Shown piece after piece: positions 47,915 through 57,251 of a stretch of DNA of 64,000 nt. Within the stretch, counting starts at the first letter, position 1. The number at the start of each line of letters is the position of its first letter. Both the position numbers and the translations under genes were made by a program. Below the pieces are notes generated by a model. The model was not told the DNA's origin. It searched no databases and saw only the letters and a list, made by a program, of their open reading frames with translations. The DNA is taken from the NCBI GenBank assembly GCA_937967455.1, contig CALCJK010000007.1, positions 62,001 through 126,000 of the forward strand, written 5' to 3'. This DNA comes from an uncultured bacterium. GTDB taxonomy: Bacteria; Bacteroidota; Ignavibacteria; UBA10030; BY39.

Positions 47915-50725
47915 TTATTTGATTAATAATGCTTTTTGAACCTTAATTATCTTTTTTGAATCTATTTTATTATCAACAGTTAAACGCACATAATAAACAC
48001 CACTAGGAACATTTCTACCATTTTCATCCGTTCCGTTCCAGGTAGTACCGTATGTACCAGGAATCAAATATTGATTATATAAAGTATTAACCTTCTCACC
48101 AAGTAAATTGTATACACTAAGATCAACATTCGCGCCATCCATAACACTAAATCTAATATTTGTCGATGGATTGAAAGGATTAGGATAACACGGATATAAA
48201 ACATAATTATCTGGGATTGCATCGCTCTCAATTCTAATCCTTAAAGGTCTAGCACCCCATTTAATAATTAATAAAGTTTTTATATTTTCATTGTTAATGA
48301 TCACTGATGACTGCAAGTCCATTCTCAAATTAACTGTATATCCACCAATCTCATCTCTCATTTTCATACTATCACAGATATTGAATATAAAATCTTTATT
48401 CCATTTTGCAGTGATAGGATATGTTCCAATTCCAATTTGCAATCTAACACGATAAGTATCTATTTGAGTAAAACTATTAAATGGTAAATAATTTAATCTC
48501 ACACCTTCTCCCAATATGCCTTGTCTGCGTGGTGGACTAATCCATCTTACATCGAAGAAATCTGGAATCGCAGGTGGAAGTTCATATTCTCCAAGTTGAA
48601 TATCAATACCGTGAGTTGCTTCTGGGTGTACTCCGAACTTAAGAGTATCCCATCCCCCTGATGTCTCAAAAACAATCAAAGATGTTAACCAGGAAGCTGG
48701 TTCATCTCCATATGTTCTAAACTTAAACACATCAGAATATGGTCCAATACCTGCTTTGTTTTTTGCTTTTACCCGCCAGAAATATCTTGTTATCTGGTTT
48801 AGTGGACCAATTTGTCTCTGTGTATCTACAATATTCGTATCAAGCAATATTCTATTAGCAGGTGAAAATATTGAATCTTTTGCAACTTCAAGAATATATA
48901 CTTCTGCATAATCAGCAGGATGCCATTTAAGTACTGGATTTAATGAAATATTTGGAGCCCCGTTCTGTGGATAGAAAAGAATTGGTGCTGCAGGTGATGG
49001 ATATGGTGCTGTTGTAAAATTCCATATATCTGAGTATTCACCATAACCCTTTGTATTCCAACCTCTAACTCTCCAGTAATACTTAATTCCAGATTCCAAT
49101 GGTCCTATAGATTTGCTGGTGGCAGAATATGAACTATCTTCGTATAAAGGATCTGTAAATGTAATTAGCGTATCTACCTGGTAGTGATATTTGGTAGCTC
49201 TTTCTGCAGGATTCCAGATTAATGTAGGATTTAAAAGTACACCAGTAGAGTTATTTGCCGGGGAATTAAGTTGTATCTGATCAGGAGGAGTAAGGATTGT
49301 TTTAAATGACCAGACATCTGAGTATGTCCCAGCTCCTGCATAATTTTTCCCGCGAACTCTCCAGTAATATATTTTATACGATATCAGAGTAGGTAATTGA
49401 TGCGATGTTGTTGTAATATTATTATTGCTGTACACAATATTAGAAAAGTTAGGATCTAAAGCTACCGCCAATTCATATGCTGAAGCATATAGCGTTGTAC
49501 TCCAGGATAAAACAGGATTTAATGAAACATTCGAATCATTATTTGCAGGTGAATTTAAAATTGGTTTATCCGGAAGTGGAATTATGGTTTTAAATTTCCA
49601 TGTATTACTGAATGGACTTATACCGGAATTATTTTTTGCTCTAACCCTCCAGTAGTATGTAGTCCAATTATTCAAATTTACTACTTTTATTGTATCAGTT
49701 AATGTAGAATCATTGACCACAAAAGAGGTAAAATTCTGATCGGTTGACAGCTGTAGATGATATGTTATTGCAAACTCTGATTGTTTCCAGCGTAATGTTG
49801 GATTTATAGAAATTCCAGTATCATTATCAGCCGGGAATAAAAGCACTGGAGCTGCTGGAGGTGGTGGCGAAGTTGTAAAATTATATACTTCAGATGTTGA
49901 GCTACCAAAACTATTTACAGATTTAACTCTCCAGTAATATTTTGTATTATAATCCAAGCTAAAGCTTTTAGTATTTCTCGAACTTAATGGAAATTGTAAT
50001 AGATTGTTAGAATCTTTTTTAACAATATTTGTGAAATTTTGATCTAATGCAATTTCGATTATATATTTAGTGGCTCCGAATGAACCATACCACTCAAGTG
50101 TCACATTTGGCGTTAAATTAACAGAATTGTTTGCAGGCTTGTATAGTGGTGTTGCAACTGGTGCTGAATTTGGTGGAGTTTTAAGCCCATAAGACCAGAT
50201 ACGCATTGCTGTAATTTCCCACCAAAATGCTGTTCTCAAAACACTTAAATCCATTCTTCTTGCAGTAGTAATAGAAGTACCAATTTTTATACTATCAAAT
50301 GCCTCTGACAAACCTGCAGGCCAGGTAAATATAATTGAGTCGCCAGCCACAAGCCCAGGTTGTAAACTTAACCTAAATGTATCTCTTTGAGTTGGTCCTA
50401 TCGATTGTTTGATATCGAACAGTGTACCTTCCCCCATACATTTAATAACTCGGTTATCAGTAAATCTTACATCAAAAATGTCTGATGGGGGTTTTGGTGG
50501 TAACTCAAATTCCAGCACTTTTGTACCATTATAGAATGTTAGAGTATCATCATCAATACAATAAGTTGCATTTGGATGCATTCCAAAAACAAGTTCTGCA
50601 GAACCACCATTCAAACCAACTGCCTTTAATGGTATTGCAAAATTTGCTGTTTGACTATTTGCAATTTGATTCATTATTAAAACCAAAAGGCACATTAATA
50701 TAATTTTACTTATGCTGAACTTCAC
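47915..50725 (-). CDS. T9SS-secreted protein with five FN3 repeats
   Basis: The protein has 936 residues starting from a GTG at 50725. The signal peptide is about 1-24. An FG-ELPP-FDVRF module (about 30-140) is followed by five fibronectin type III repeats of about 97 residues (about 185-680), each with a PANN/PADN-x-x-x-LNPxLxW start and a YYWRVxxxN core. A second FG-ELPP-FDVRW module (about 690-800) and a type A sorting domain (PCYPNPFNPSTNI) end the protein. The sorting motif has PCYPNP in place of QNYPNP. The FN3 units probably act as spacers or ligand-binding parts on the surface. No strong ribosome site precedes the GTG. Confidence 0.85.
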   Translation of the reverse strand: MKFSISKIILMCLLVLIMNQIANSQTANFAIPLKAVGLNGGSAELVFGMHPNATYCIDDDTLTFYNGTKVLEFELPPKPPSDIFDVRFTDNRVIKCMGEGTLFDIKQSIGPTQRDTFRLSLQPGLVAGDSIIFTWPAGLSEAFDSIKIGTSITTARRMDLSVLRTAFWWEITAMRIWSYGLKTPPNSAPVATPLYKPANNSVNLTPNVTLEWYGSFGATKYIIEIALDQNFTNIVKKDSNNLLQFPLSSRNTKSFSLDYNTKYYWRVKSVNSFGSSTSEVYNFTTSPPPPAAPVLLFPADNDTGISINPTLRWKQSEFAITYHLQLSTDQNFTSFVVNDSTLTDTIKVVNLNNWTTYYWRVRAKNNSGISPFSNTWKFKTIIPLPDKPILNSPANNDSNVSLNPVLSWSTTLYASAYELAVALDPNFSNIVYSNNNITTTSHQLPTLISYKIYYWRVRGKNYAGAGTYSDVWSFKTILTPPDQIQLNSPANNSTGVLLNPTLIWNPAERATKYHYQVDTLITFTDPLYEDSSYSATSKSIGPLESGIKYYWRVRGWNTKGYGEYSDIWNFTTAPYPSPAAPILFYPQNGAPNISLNPVLKWHPADYAEVYILEVAKDSIFSPANRILLDTNIVDTQRQIGPLNQITRYFWRVKAKNKAGIGPYSDVFKFRTYGDEPASWLTSLIVFETSGGWDTLKFGVHPEATHGIDIQLGEYELPPAIPDFFDVRWISPPRRQGILGEGVRLNYLPFNSFTQIDTYRVRLQIGIGTYPITAKWNKDFIFNICDSMKMRDEIGGYTVNLRMDLQSSVIINNENIKTLLIIKWGARPLRIRIESDAIPDNYVLYPCYPNPFNPSTNIRFSVMDGANVDLSVYNLLGEKVNTLYNQYLIPGTYGTTWNGTDENGRNVPSGVYYVRLTVDNKIDSKKIIKVQKALLIK

Positions 50726-50773
50726 CGAATAATTATTTATTTGATACTTTCTATTTTGTAGATTTTTATTTAC

Positions 50774-50806
50774 TATCTCTCCTGCTATATTAAAGCAGGA
50801 GAGATA
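50774..50806 (-). other. Stem-loop downstream of the 285-residue T9SS gene
   Basis: A perfect 13-base-pair stem (50774-50786 with 50794-50806) closes a 7-base loop, 11 bases after the stop codon of the gene at 50818. No T run follows on the minus strand. Confidence 0.75.
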
Positions 50807-50817
50807 AAGAAAAATAT

Positions 50818-51675
50818 TTATTTCATTAATAATAACTTTAATGTCTGGGTATAAGAAGCACCATTCTCATCAGTTGCATTCATTCTGCAATAATAAATAC
50901 CACTTGAGACAGGAGAATTTTGATAATTTACACCATTCCATTCAATACTATATACTCCTGGTTTCATATTTTCAGAAACAAGTGTATTAATTTTTCTTCC
51001 TAAAACATCAAATATTGTTACATCTACATTCGATTGAGTAGGAACTGAGAACTTAATTTTGGTAGATGGGTTAAACGGATTTGGGTAGTTTTGAAATAGT
51101 TCAAAACTTGTTGGAATTTCATTTTCAATATTTATACCATTTATAACTTTGGTTGCAATTATTCTAACTGAATTAACAAGATCATCTGATATTTCAATAG
51201 AAGTTTGTGTAAGCATATCAACCACATCCGATCCTGCTCTAAGTGTAGCTGCTGAGTAAAACTGGTTTAAGTTTGCTGGCCAGGAAAATGTAACAGGGTA
51301 CCCCGGATCACCTGGTTGAAACTTAACAACAATAGTATCTTTAATTGCAGCGGTTGTTGACCACTCTCTCAAATCCAATTCCATTCCCTCACCCATACAC
51401 TTAGCATCGCCAGTTCTGGAATCAACAAATCTTACTTCAAATACTCCAGATGGTGGAAATGGTGGTAGCTCCGCTTCACCAAGCTCTGCGTCAATACAAT
51501 AAGTTGCGTTCCTGTGTCCACCAAAATAAATGTCTTTAGTATTAGCATTCCCTGCATTGGATACAGTCAATGGAACTTTAAACGATACTTCATCCAATAT
51601 TATCTGTGCAGGTGCCGATACAAAAATTGCTAAACTCATCAACACAATTGCTACACTAACTATTTTCAACTTCAT
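50818..51675 (-). CDS. Minimal T9SS-secreted protein: one FG-ELPP module plus sorting domain
   Basis: The protein has 285 residues. A signal peptide (about 1-24) is followed by a single FG-ELPP-FEVRF module (about 30-165) with DIYFGGHRNATYCID, GEAELPPFPPSG and CMGEG motifs, a short linker, and a type A sorting domain (NYPNPFNPSTKIKF, GIYYCRM, KLLLMK). It shows that the module can stand alone as cargo. Its two cysteines (ATYCID and KCMGEG) also occur in the N-terminal copy of the FN3 protein, so they may form a disulfide. The leader has an AGGAG site. Confidence 0.85.
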   Translation of the reverse strand: MKLKIVSVAIVLMSLAIFVSAPAQIILDEVSFKVPLTVSNAGNANTKDIYFGGHRNATYCIDAELGEAELPPFPPSGVFEVRFVDSRTGDAKCMGEGMELDLREWSTTAAIKDTIVVKFQPGDPGYPVTFSWPANLNQFYSAATLRAGSDVVDMLTQTSIEISDDLVNSVRIIATKVINGINIENEIPTSFELFQNYPNPFNPSTKIKFSVPTQSNVDVTIFDVLGRKINTLVSENMKPGVYSIEWNGVNYQNSPVSSGIYYCRMNATDENGASYTQTLKLLLMK

Positions 51676-51753
51676 TTAAATTCTCCTAATTTGTTGTTTA
51701 TTGTTATAATCTTTAATTAAGTTAATTAAACATATTGATTTACTTTTATTAGC

Positions 51754-51825
51754 TGTTCGTTCAACCAGCAAGGTTAAACGAACAATAAATTTAGAGGAGG
51801 GACGGAGTTATTCACTCCGCCCTTC
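51754..51825 (-). other. Two stem-loops downstream of the 1628-residue protein gene
   Basis: In minus-strand RNA the first (51797-51825) has a 12-position stem with one G-U pair and one mismatch and the loop GAAUA. The second (51754-51784) has a 13-position stem with one G-U pair and the loop UUGCU, the same loop as the hairpin at 43937. The G-U pairs show that the minus strand is the working transcript. There is no T run. Confidence 0.65.
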
Positions 51826-51835
51826 TCTGTAAAAA

Positions 51836-54800
51836 TTACTTCATCAGGACCATCTTCTTAACTTGTGTGAACTTCTGTACACTCTCACCAACACCTTCAG
51901 CAGTTATTTGATAGAAGTAAATACCTGATGCAAGTTTACCAGCATCAAATTCTACTTCGTTCATACCTTCTGTGAAGAGTTCTTTGTTTGCAAGAGTTGC
52001 AACTTCTTGACCAAGAACGTTGTAAACTTTCAAGGTCACTATTGCATCCTCAGGCAGTATGAACTGAATTGTGGTTGTTGGGTTGAATGGGTTAGGATAG
52101 TTCTGAGCAAGTTCGAAGACATCCGGTACATCCGCATACTTACGTTCAGTTGGGGTTATGCGTGCAATCAAACCACCCTCATCGATACGCAAGAATGAAA
52201 CTTCGGTTAGGTCTTTTACACCTTTCAGCACAGTAGCACTTCCAAAGCTAATTGTATCAACTGGTCCTGCAAATGCTTCGTTAAGCTTGCGGACTAACTG
52301 ATAATATAGATTTGGATCGCCAGTCTTTGAAGTCATAGCAGCGCTTACCTGTGCATAGATATCCTTTATCTTCATACCGTTGAATGGGATGAGTGCTGCC
52401 GTGGTGTCATCAAATACAAGCTCACCAAATCCAAGAGCAGTATGTTCAGTTGCACTTGCAGCGATAGCAAGCTTCAATGCAACAAGCTCTGCAAATAACT
52501 TGTTATTGTGCTTGCTAGGTGGTAATGTCTTTTGCTCCTTAACCAATGGTTTGCCATTCTCAAATAGATCGAAGAATTTTGGACCACCAGTATGGATACC
52601 TGTCTTATCTCTGAGTGACTTCTGTACATCTGTGTATTTTGCCATTAGCACCCAACCAAAGTCCTTTGGTGCTTCTGGATGTGGTGTACCAACAAGTAAA
52701 CCACCATCTGCTGTAAATCCACCATCAGCATAAACTTCCTGGATCAAGTTTGCATAAGTTGGCATTGGCAACTCGAGATACTCGAATCCAGGTGTAATAT
52801 TAACAGCAAAATGTTCTTTTGGATTTGCACCCCAGTAGTACTTCTTAATTTGCTGTGGTTTACCCTTCTTGCTATAACCTTTTACTATTACTGAACCACC
52901 ATCTGGAATAGTTGCACCGGTGAAATCAAACTTCTTCTTGGTGTCGCCACTGACTGATGTGAACGGTTCAGCAGTTAAACCACGATCAAATGCTACATCG
53001 TTCTTGAATTGAATATGCAGTTCAGTTTGATCGCTACCAGTGTTATTGGTTAATGTAAATTCCCAATAACCACCAATTGGTTTACGCTTTGCTGGTTTTG
53101 GTACCTTACCCTTTGCATCAACAGCAACGATATCTTCTGGTAGAAAGCTGCGGAACTTTGTGAAATCTAATACTGTGCTTAAGCCAAAGTTCATATCAGT
53201 AAGTACCATTCCGCTGGTGTTAATATCAATATCATATTGTCCGCTTGCTGGTGCAGTCACATATTTTCCTGCTGGTGGAACTGCTGCGAGAACATTAGCA
53301 CCAAAATCTGCAAGGAGGTTATACAATCCACCGCCTGCTGTTACGGTTGATCCAGACATTGGGCCTGTTAAGTTGACAGTGATACCATCCATTCCAGGTT
53401 CGGTCAAATCTTTCACACCGTTGTGATTGATGTCTTTATAAACAACACCAGAAATTTCTGCATACTTGAAGTTACCAAAGTCAACATCACCAACCACCTG
53501 TCCATCTGCGGTAATCTCAACAGTGTGAGAACCGCCTGTTGGATAAGTATTCTTCCAGCCAACTTGCAGATCTTCAGTCAAAGTGTAAGTACCTTCAACC
53601 AAATTTTCGAAAGCAAATAAACCACCACCAGCTGTGACAGTGGAGCCACTAATTGGACCTGTGAGGTTAATTGTCCAGCCATCAAGACCTGGTTCACCTG
53701 CATCCTTAACACCATCGGCATTCAGGTCATTCCACTTCATACCGGTGATCGATGCATTAGCCCAGTAGTTACCAAAATCTATATCTGTAACACTCTCACC
53801 AGGGGCAAGAGTTATTGAGTAACTTCCACCAACTGGGTATGTATTAACCCATCCAGGTTTCAAATCTTCTGTTACAACATAGTTACCATCAAATAATTCA
53901 GCAAATTCATATTTACCTTCGCTATCGGTAAGCTTGGAATCGGTAGCATCACCTGATAGGTTAATAGTCCAGCCTTCAAGTCCGACTTCACCAGGATCTT
54001 TCACACCATCCTGGTTTATATCATACCACTTCATACCAGCAATGCTGCTAGCTTCTGCAATTCCGAAGTCGTCAAATGCATATCCAATATCAGTTACATA
54101 TGGATCTGAACCGAAAGTAATCCTGAATCTTATTGGTATGGTTAATCCTGCTAAGTCAAATACTTTAAGTTGGGCATAATCCCAATCTGGCCAGTTGTAA
54201 TTTGTACCTGAGAATGCTGGTGGACCCCAGATAAGATCTCCACTCTCATTATTATACCAGTTTCTTCCATTTGGATCTTCAAATGTTCCTAATCTGATCC
54301 AGGTTACGCCTAAATCAGGTGTGTACTCTACAATAGTACCATCCCAATCTATTTCTGTTGAGAATTTATGCCAGAAGCTCAAAATTGGTTTCTGTACACC
54401 ACTGAAATCAAAGAATGGTGAATAAACGGCAGCTTTCCAGTTTACAAGGTAATCAGCATTAGCTGGACCTGTAAACCAGGCATTTGTACCGCTATGTGCA
54501 CCACCTAATTTTGTAGGATCGCCTAATATCCAATGATTAGTACCTTCAATAGCGCCAGATGTCCAGGTTATAGTTTTTGGTGTTTCAAAATCCTCAAAAT
54601 ATGGATAGGTGCTAACAACCTGAATATCCAGAACTTCCTGTGGCCTGCTATAGGTGTCATTCGAAGGTTTCTCATCACCAATTAATTCAGTTGTTGCAAT
54701 TAAGGTATATGTACCGGGTGCTGTTGGTGTCCAGGTAGCTGTAAAAGTATAATTAAGATATGTGTATGGTGGTACTGGATCTGTAGTTTCAACAACATTT

Positions 54801-56722
54801 AATAACTCCGTCATCCCATCCATTACCTTGAATCTTATTGGAATAGGATAAGTGTTTATAGAATTATTATATACTCTTACAATAATTGCAGTTGGATATC
54901 CTGGAGGAATACCACCCTCAAATGGTGCTAAGATTGCTTTAGCCTGTGCATCATAATTAAATGGAGTTGTAATAAATGCATCCGCACCAACATCAACCGG
55001 TGTCTTTGCGGATCGGAGTTCATCATCTATATCATATAAATATGTATAAGCTGTGGTTCCCATCTGATCTGCAGGAGATACATCACCAAGTGCTTCGGAA
55101 ATGTGTGCATCAGTATCACTTACAAATAATGGATCACCAAATACACTGTGTTCATCAAATCCGGTAATGAGTTGCCATTCTTCTAATGTTGCAGCCAGAT
55201 AAGCAGGACCTGATGGCCATGGATTTGGGCACTGTGCAAAAAATCCACCACGATTCTCGTAATACAAATTATAATCCATATCTACTACCAAAGCACCAGA
55301 AGCCGCTTCAGTAAACCAGAGATGTGAGCGGACAGAACCATCTCCGCGCTGCAAGGAGAATATATTGTTATATGCTTTTATATCATCATAATGTGCAGGA
55401 TCTGTATTTGAACCAAAGAAGTTACCGTCCCATATATATGCGGTGAATCCGACACCTTCACTGGCATCCATAACAACATGGAAAGTATTGTGATAAAACT
55501 CAATTTCAGAACCGATACCAGTTGCACCATAAGGCGGTCCTGTTGGATTTCCAATAATCATATCCATACCTCTACCACCAGAACCTGTTCCAAAATTGTG
55601 TATATCATAAATCATATTATTGTGCAGTGTCGCAGAAAGCTTATAATTTACGTTAGTGCCTGAACCACCAAAAATCATTACTATTGGTCTGGAAGCACCA
55701 GCTAAATTTACAATATTAGAAATTTTATTGTATGAGGCTTCGATATTTGCGGAACCGATACGGAAATTGAAAGCAACTGGTGTTCCACCAGCTGGTGAAG
55801 TAAATATACCGTTTATTTCGTTTTTGTAAATGGTAACGTTTTTAACATTTTCTGTCCATATAGCACTAAATTGTAAATGATCATTTATATTAGTTGAGTT
55901 ACCACCACCTAAGAAATTATTTGTTATAGTATAATTATTAGAGAAATTTACACCGTTTTGACCTCTAATAAATATTCCACCACCCCCGCGCATAATCAAG
56001 CAATTATCTATAACCATATTGGATTGTGGGCCTGGTGTACCAGTTATGGCATTATCAAAACGCACAACATCTAAACCACCCTGAGATAAATTACGGTAAC
56101 CAATAATATTTAAATTTTTAAATGTTAAGTTATTTGAATTTAATCTAACAATTATAGCATTAGCTCTTGGTGTAATGGTTGTGTCCATTTCAATGGTTAA
56201 ACTCCGGTCATTTCCACCGCTGTTTGAACCATCCCAGATAATATTTTTAGTTGTTTGGAAATGTAGACCATATCTAAATCCAGCTAAAGTCGCTCCACCG
56301 GAAAAATAAATATTTGCAACATTTCCAGGTGCAGGTTTAAATGTTACTGTATAATCATCCATCCCTGGAAAAGCTTTTATTGTTAATCCGGTGTCGGTGT
56401 AGCTTGGATCCGTGAAAAGGAATATTACATGGTTACTAATACCGTTACTATTCAGGTAAAGAACAGCATCATGTAAAGTTGGAAAGTTAGTTGGACCTGG
56501 AGATGTAGTACCAATTGTGTAAGTCCCAGCGAGAGGTTGTTTGTTGGGATTATGGAATACAGGATAAACTACATCGGAAGCTGATTGAATAATTTCTTGA
56601 TCAGAACCAGCTATTTCCTTTTGTATTGGAATTGATTGTGTGACTCTTTCCTTTTGTCCTACTGCGAAAACCAGTGAGGTAGAAAGAATCAACAGTAAAA
56701 ATAAATTAAGGATACGATTCAT
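51836..56722 (-). CDS. Very large T9SS-secreted beta-helix/SdrD-B-like protein
   Basis: The protein has 1628 residues. A signal peptide (about 1-21) is followed by a right-handed parallel beta-helix (about 75-590, with many N-x-I/FxNN turns), a CARDB-like segment (about 610-710), and a jelly-roll/cleaved-adhesin-like domain (about 720-900, FEDFETPKTITWTSG). Three SdrD-B-like repeats come next (about 905-1185, GMKWYDINQDGVKDPGE and relatives) with Asp/Asn-rich calcium-type loops. The about-300-residue module shared with the protein at 41696 follows (about 1190-1510), and a type A sorting domain ends it (NYPNPFNPTTTIQF, KKMVLMK). It is the largest cargo here and looks like a multi-domain adhesin. 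The ATG follows a perfect GGAGG site, and tandem promoters lie upstream. Confidence 0.86.
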   Translation of the reverse strand: MNRILNLFLLLILSTSLVFAVGQKERVTQSIPIQKEIAGSDQEIIQSASDVVYPVFHNPNKQPLAGTYTIGTTSPGPTNFPTLHDAVLYLNSNGISNHVIFLFTDPSYTDTGLTIKAFPGMDDYTVTFKPAPGNVANIYFSGGATLAGFRYGLHFQTTKNIIWDGSNSGGNDRSLTIEMDTTITPRANAIIVRLNSNNLTFKNLNIIGYRNLSQGGLDVVRFDNAITGTPGPQSNMVIDNCLIMRGGGGIFIRGQNGVNFSNNYTITNNFLGGGNSTNINDHLQFSAIWTENVKNVTIYKNEINGIFTSPAGGTPVAFNFRIGSANIEASYNKISNIVNLAGASRPIVMIFGGSGTNVNYKLSATLHNNMIYDIHNFGTGSGGRGMDMIIGNPTGPPYGATGIGSEIEFYHNTFHVVMDASEGVGFTAYIWDGNFFGSNTDPAHYDDIKAYNNIFSLQRGDGSVRSHLWFTEAASGALVVDMDYNLYYENRGGFFAQCPNPWPSGPAYLAATLEEWQLITGFDEHSVFGDPLFVSDTDAHISEALGDVSPADQMGTTAYTYLYDIDDELRSAKTPVDVGADAFITTPFNYDAQAKAILAPFEGGIPPGYPTAIIVRVYNNSINTYPIPIRFKVMDGMTELLNVVETTDPVPPYTYLNYTFTATWTPTAPGTYTLIATTELIGDEKPSNDTYSRPQEVLDIQVVSTYPYFEDFETPKTITWTSGAIEGTNHWILGDPTKLGGAHSGTNAWFTGPANADYLVNWKAAVYSPFFDFSGVQKPILSFWHKFSTEIDWDGTIVEYTPDLGVTWIRLGTFEDPNGRNWYNNESGDLIWGPPAFSGTNYNWPDWDYAQLKVFDLAGLTIPIRFRITFGSDPYVTDIGYAFDDFGIAEASSIAGMKWYDINQDGVKDPGEVGLEGWTINLSGDATDSKLTDSEGKYEFAELFDGNYVVTEDLKPGWVNTYPVGGSYSITLAPGESVTDIDFGNYWANASITGMKWNDLNADGVKDAGEPGLDGWTINLTGPISGSTVTAGGGLFAFENLVEGTYTLTEDLQVGWKNTYPTGGSHTVEITADGQVVGDVDFGNFKYAEISGVVYKDINHNGVKDLTEPGMDGITVNLTGPMSGSTVTAGGGLYNLLADFGANVLAAVPPAGKYVTAPASGQYDIDINTSGMVLTDMNFGLSTVLDFTKFRSFLPEDIVAVDAKGKVPKPAKRKPIGGYWEFTLTNNTGSDQTELHIQFKNDVAFDRGLTAEPFTSVSGDTKKKFDFTGATIPDGGSVIVKGYSKKGKPQQIKKYYWGANPKEHFAVNITPGFEYLELPMPTYANLIQEVYADGGFTADGGLLVGTPHPEAPKDFGWVLMAKYTDVQKSLRDKTGIHTGGPKFFDLFENGKPLVKEQKTLPPSKHNNKLFAELVALKLAIAASATEHTALGFGELVFDDTTAALIPFNGMKIKDIYAQVSAAMTSKTGDPNLYYQLVRKLNEAFAGPVDTISFGSATVLKGVKDLTEVSFLRIDEGGLIARITPTERKYADVPDVFELAQNYPNPFNPTTTIQFILPEDAIVTLKVYNVLGQEVATLANKELFTEGMNEVEFDAGKLASGIYFYQITAEGVGESVQKFTQVKKMVLMK

Positions 56723-57063
56723 AAATCCTCCTTTTGTTGTTTGTTGTTGTGAATTAATTGAAACATTTAATTATAGTTTGATTCATTCTAAAATTATATT
56801 GATTTGAATTGATTTCATTGATTGAGAGATATATCACCCCTTTCTGATATTTAATTTTTTGTTGGCAAGTTGTAGCAAGTTTCATTTTACTAAAAATTTT
56901 TATTATACATTTTAACTTATCAGCATTGCTTATACAGATCCTGCTACATAAAATCAAAAACAACTTTTAATATAATGTCAATAAATCGCTGAGCCTAAAT
57001 CTTCAATACTTCTTCATTAATCGGAGAGAAACAAAATTTCAATACTTTTAAAAAACCTGCTCA

Positions 57064-57092
57064 AATATAATACTTTATTTTATAAGTGTCAA
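57064..57092 (-). promoter_or_regulatory. Sigma70-type promoter (proximal)
   Basis: On the minus strand a perfect TTGACA (57087-57092) and TATATT (57064-57069) are 17 bases apart. The predicted start of transcription is near 57057, about 335 bases before the ATG at 56722. Confidence 0.72.
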
Positions 57093-57147
57093 GTTCTACT
57101 ACTTTTAACGCTTGAAGCTTACTTAATAATCCTAACAAATACACATA

Positions 57148-57176
57148 TAATATATACTTTTTTTACAAAAAGTCAA
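57148..57176 (-). promoter_or_regulatory. Sigma70-type promoter (distal)
   Basis: On the minus strand TTGACT (57171-57176) is followed by TATATT after 16 bases or TATTAT after 18 bases. The -10 match is less exact than in the proximal promoter. The pair would give a second, longer transcript of the same gene. Confidence 0.5.
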
Positions 57177-57251
57177 GTTTTTAATGTTAATAAATAGTAA
57201 AATTTTTTATCAAAAATATTTTTTTGAAAAATGCTTGGGAATTGGCTAAAA

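Larger units (their letters stand above)
56723..57251 (-). promoter_or_regulatory. Non-coding stretch with leader of the 1628-residue protein gene
   Basis: This 529-base AT-rich gap holds two promoter-like pairs (57064-57092 and 57148-57176) reading leftwards and a leader of more than 300 bases. The leader ends in CAACAA-type repeats just before a GGAGG site. A 69-codon frame (56754-56963) has no coding character. No strong hairpin was found at the aroC end. Confidence 0.6.

Noticed and set aside
56754-56963. 69-codon open frame on the minus strand.
   Set aside because: It lies in the leader of the large cargo gene, has no ribosome site, and its composition follows the AT-rich background.
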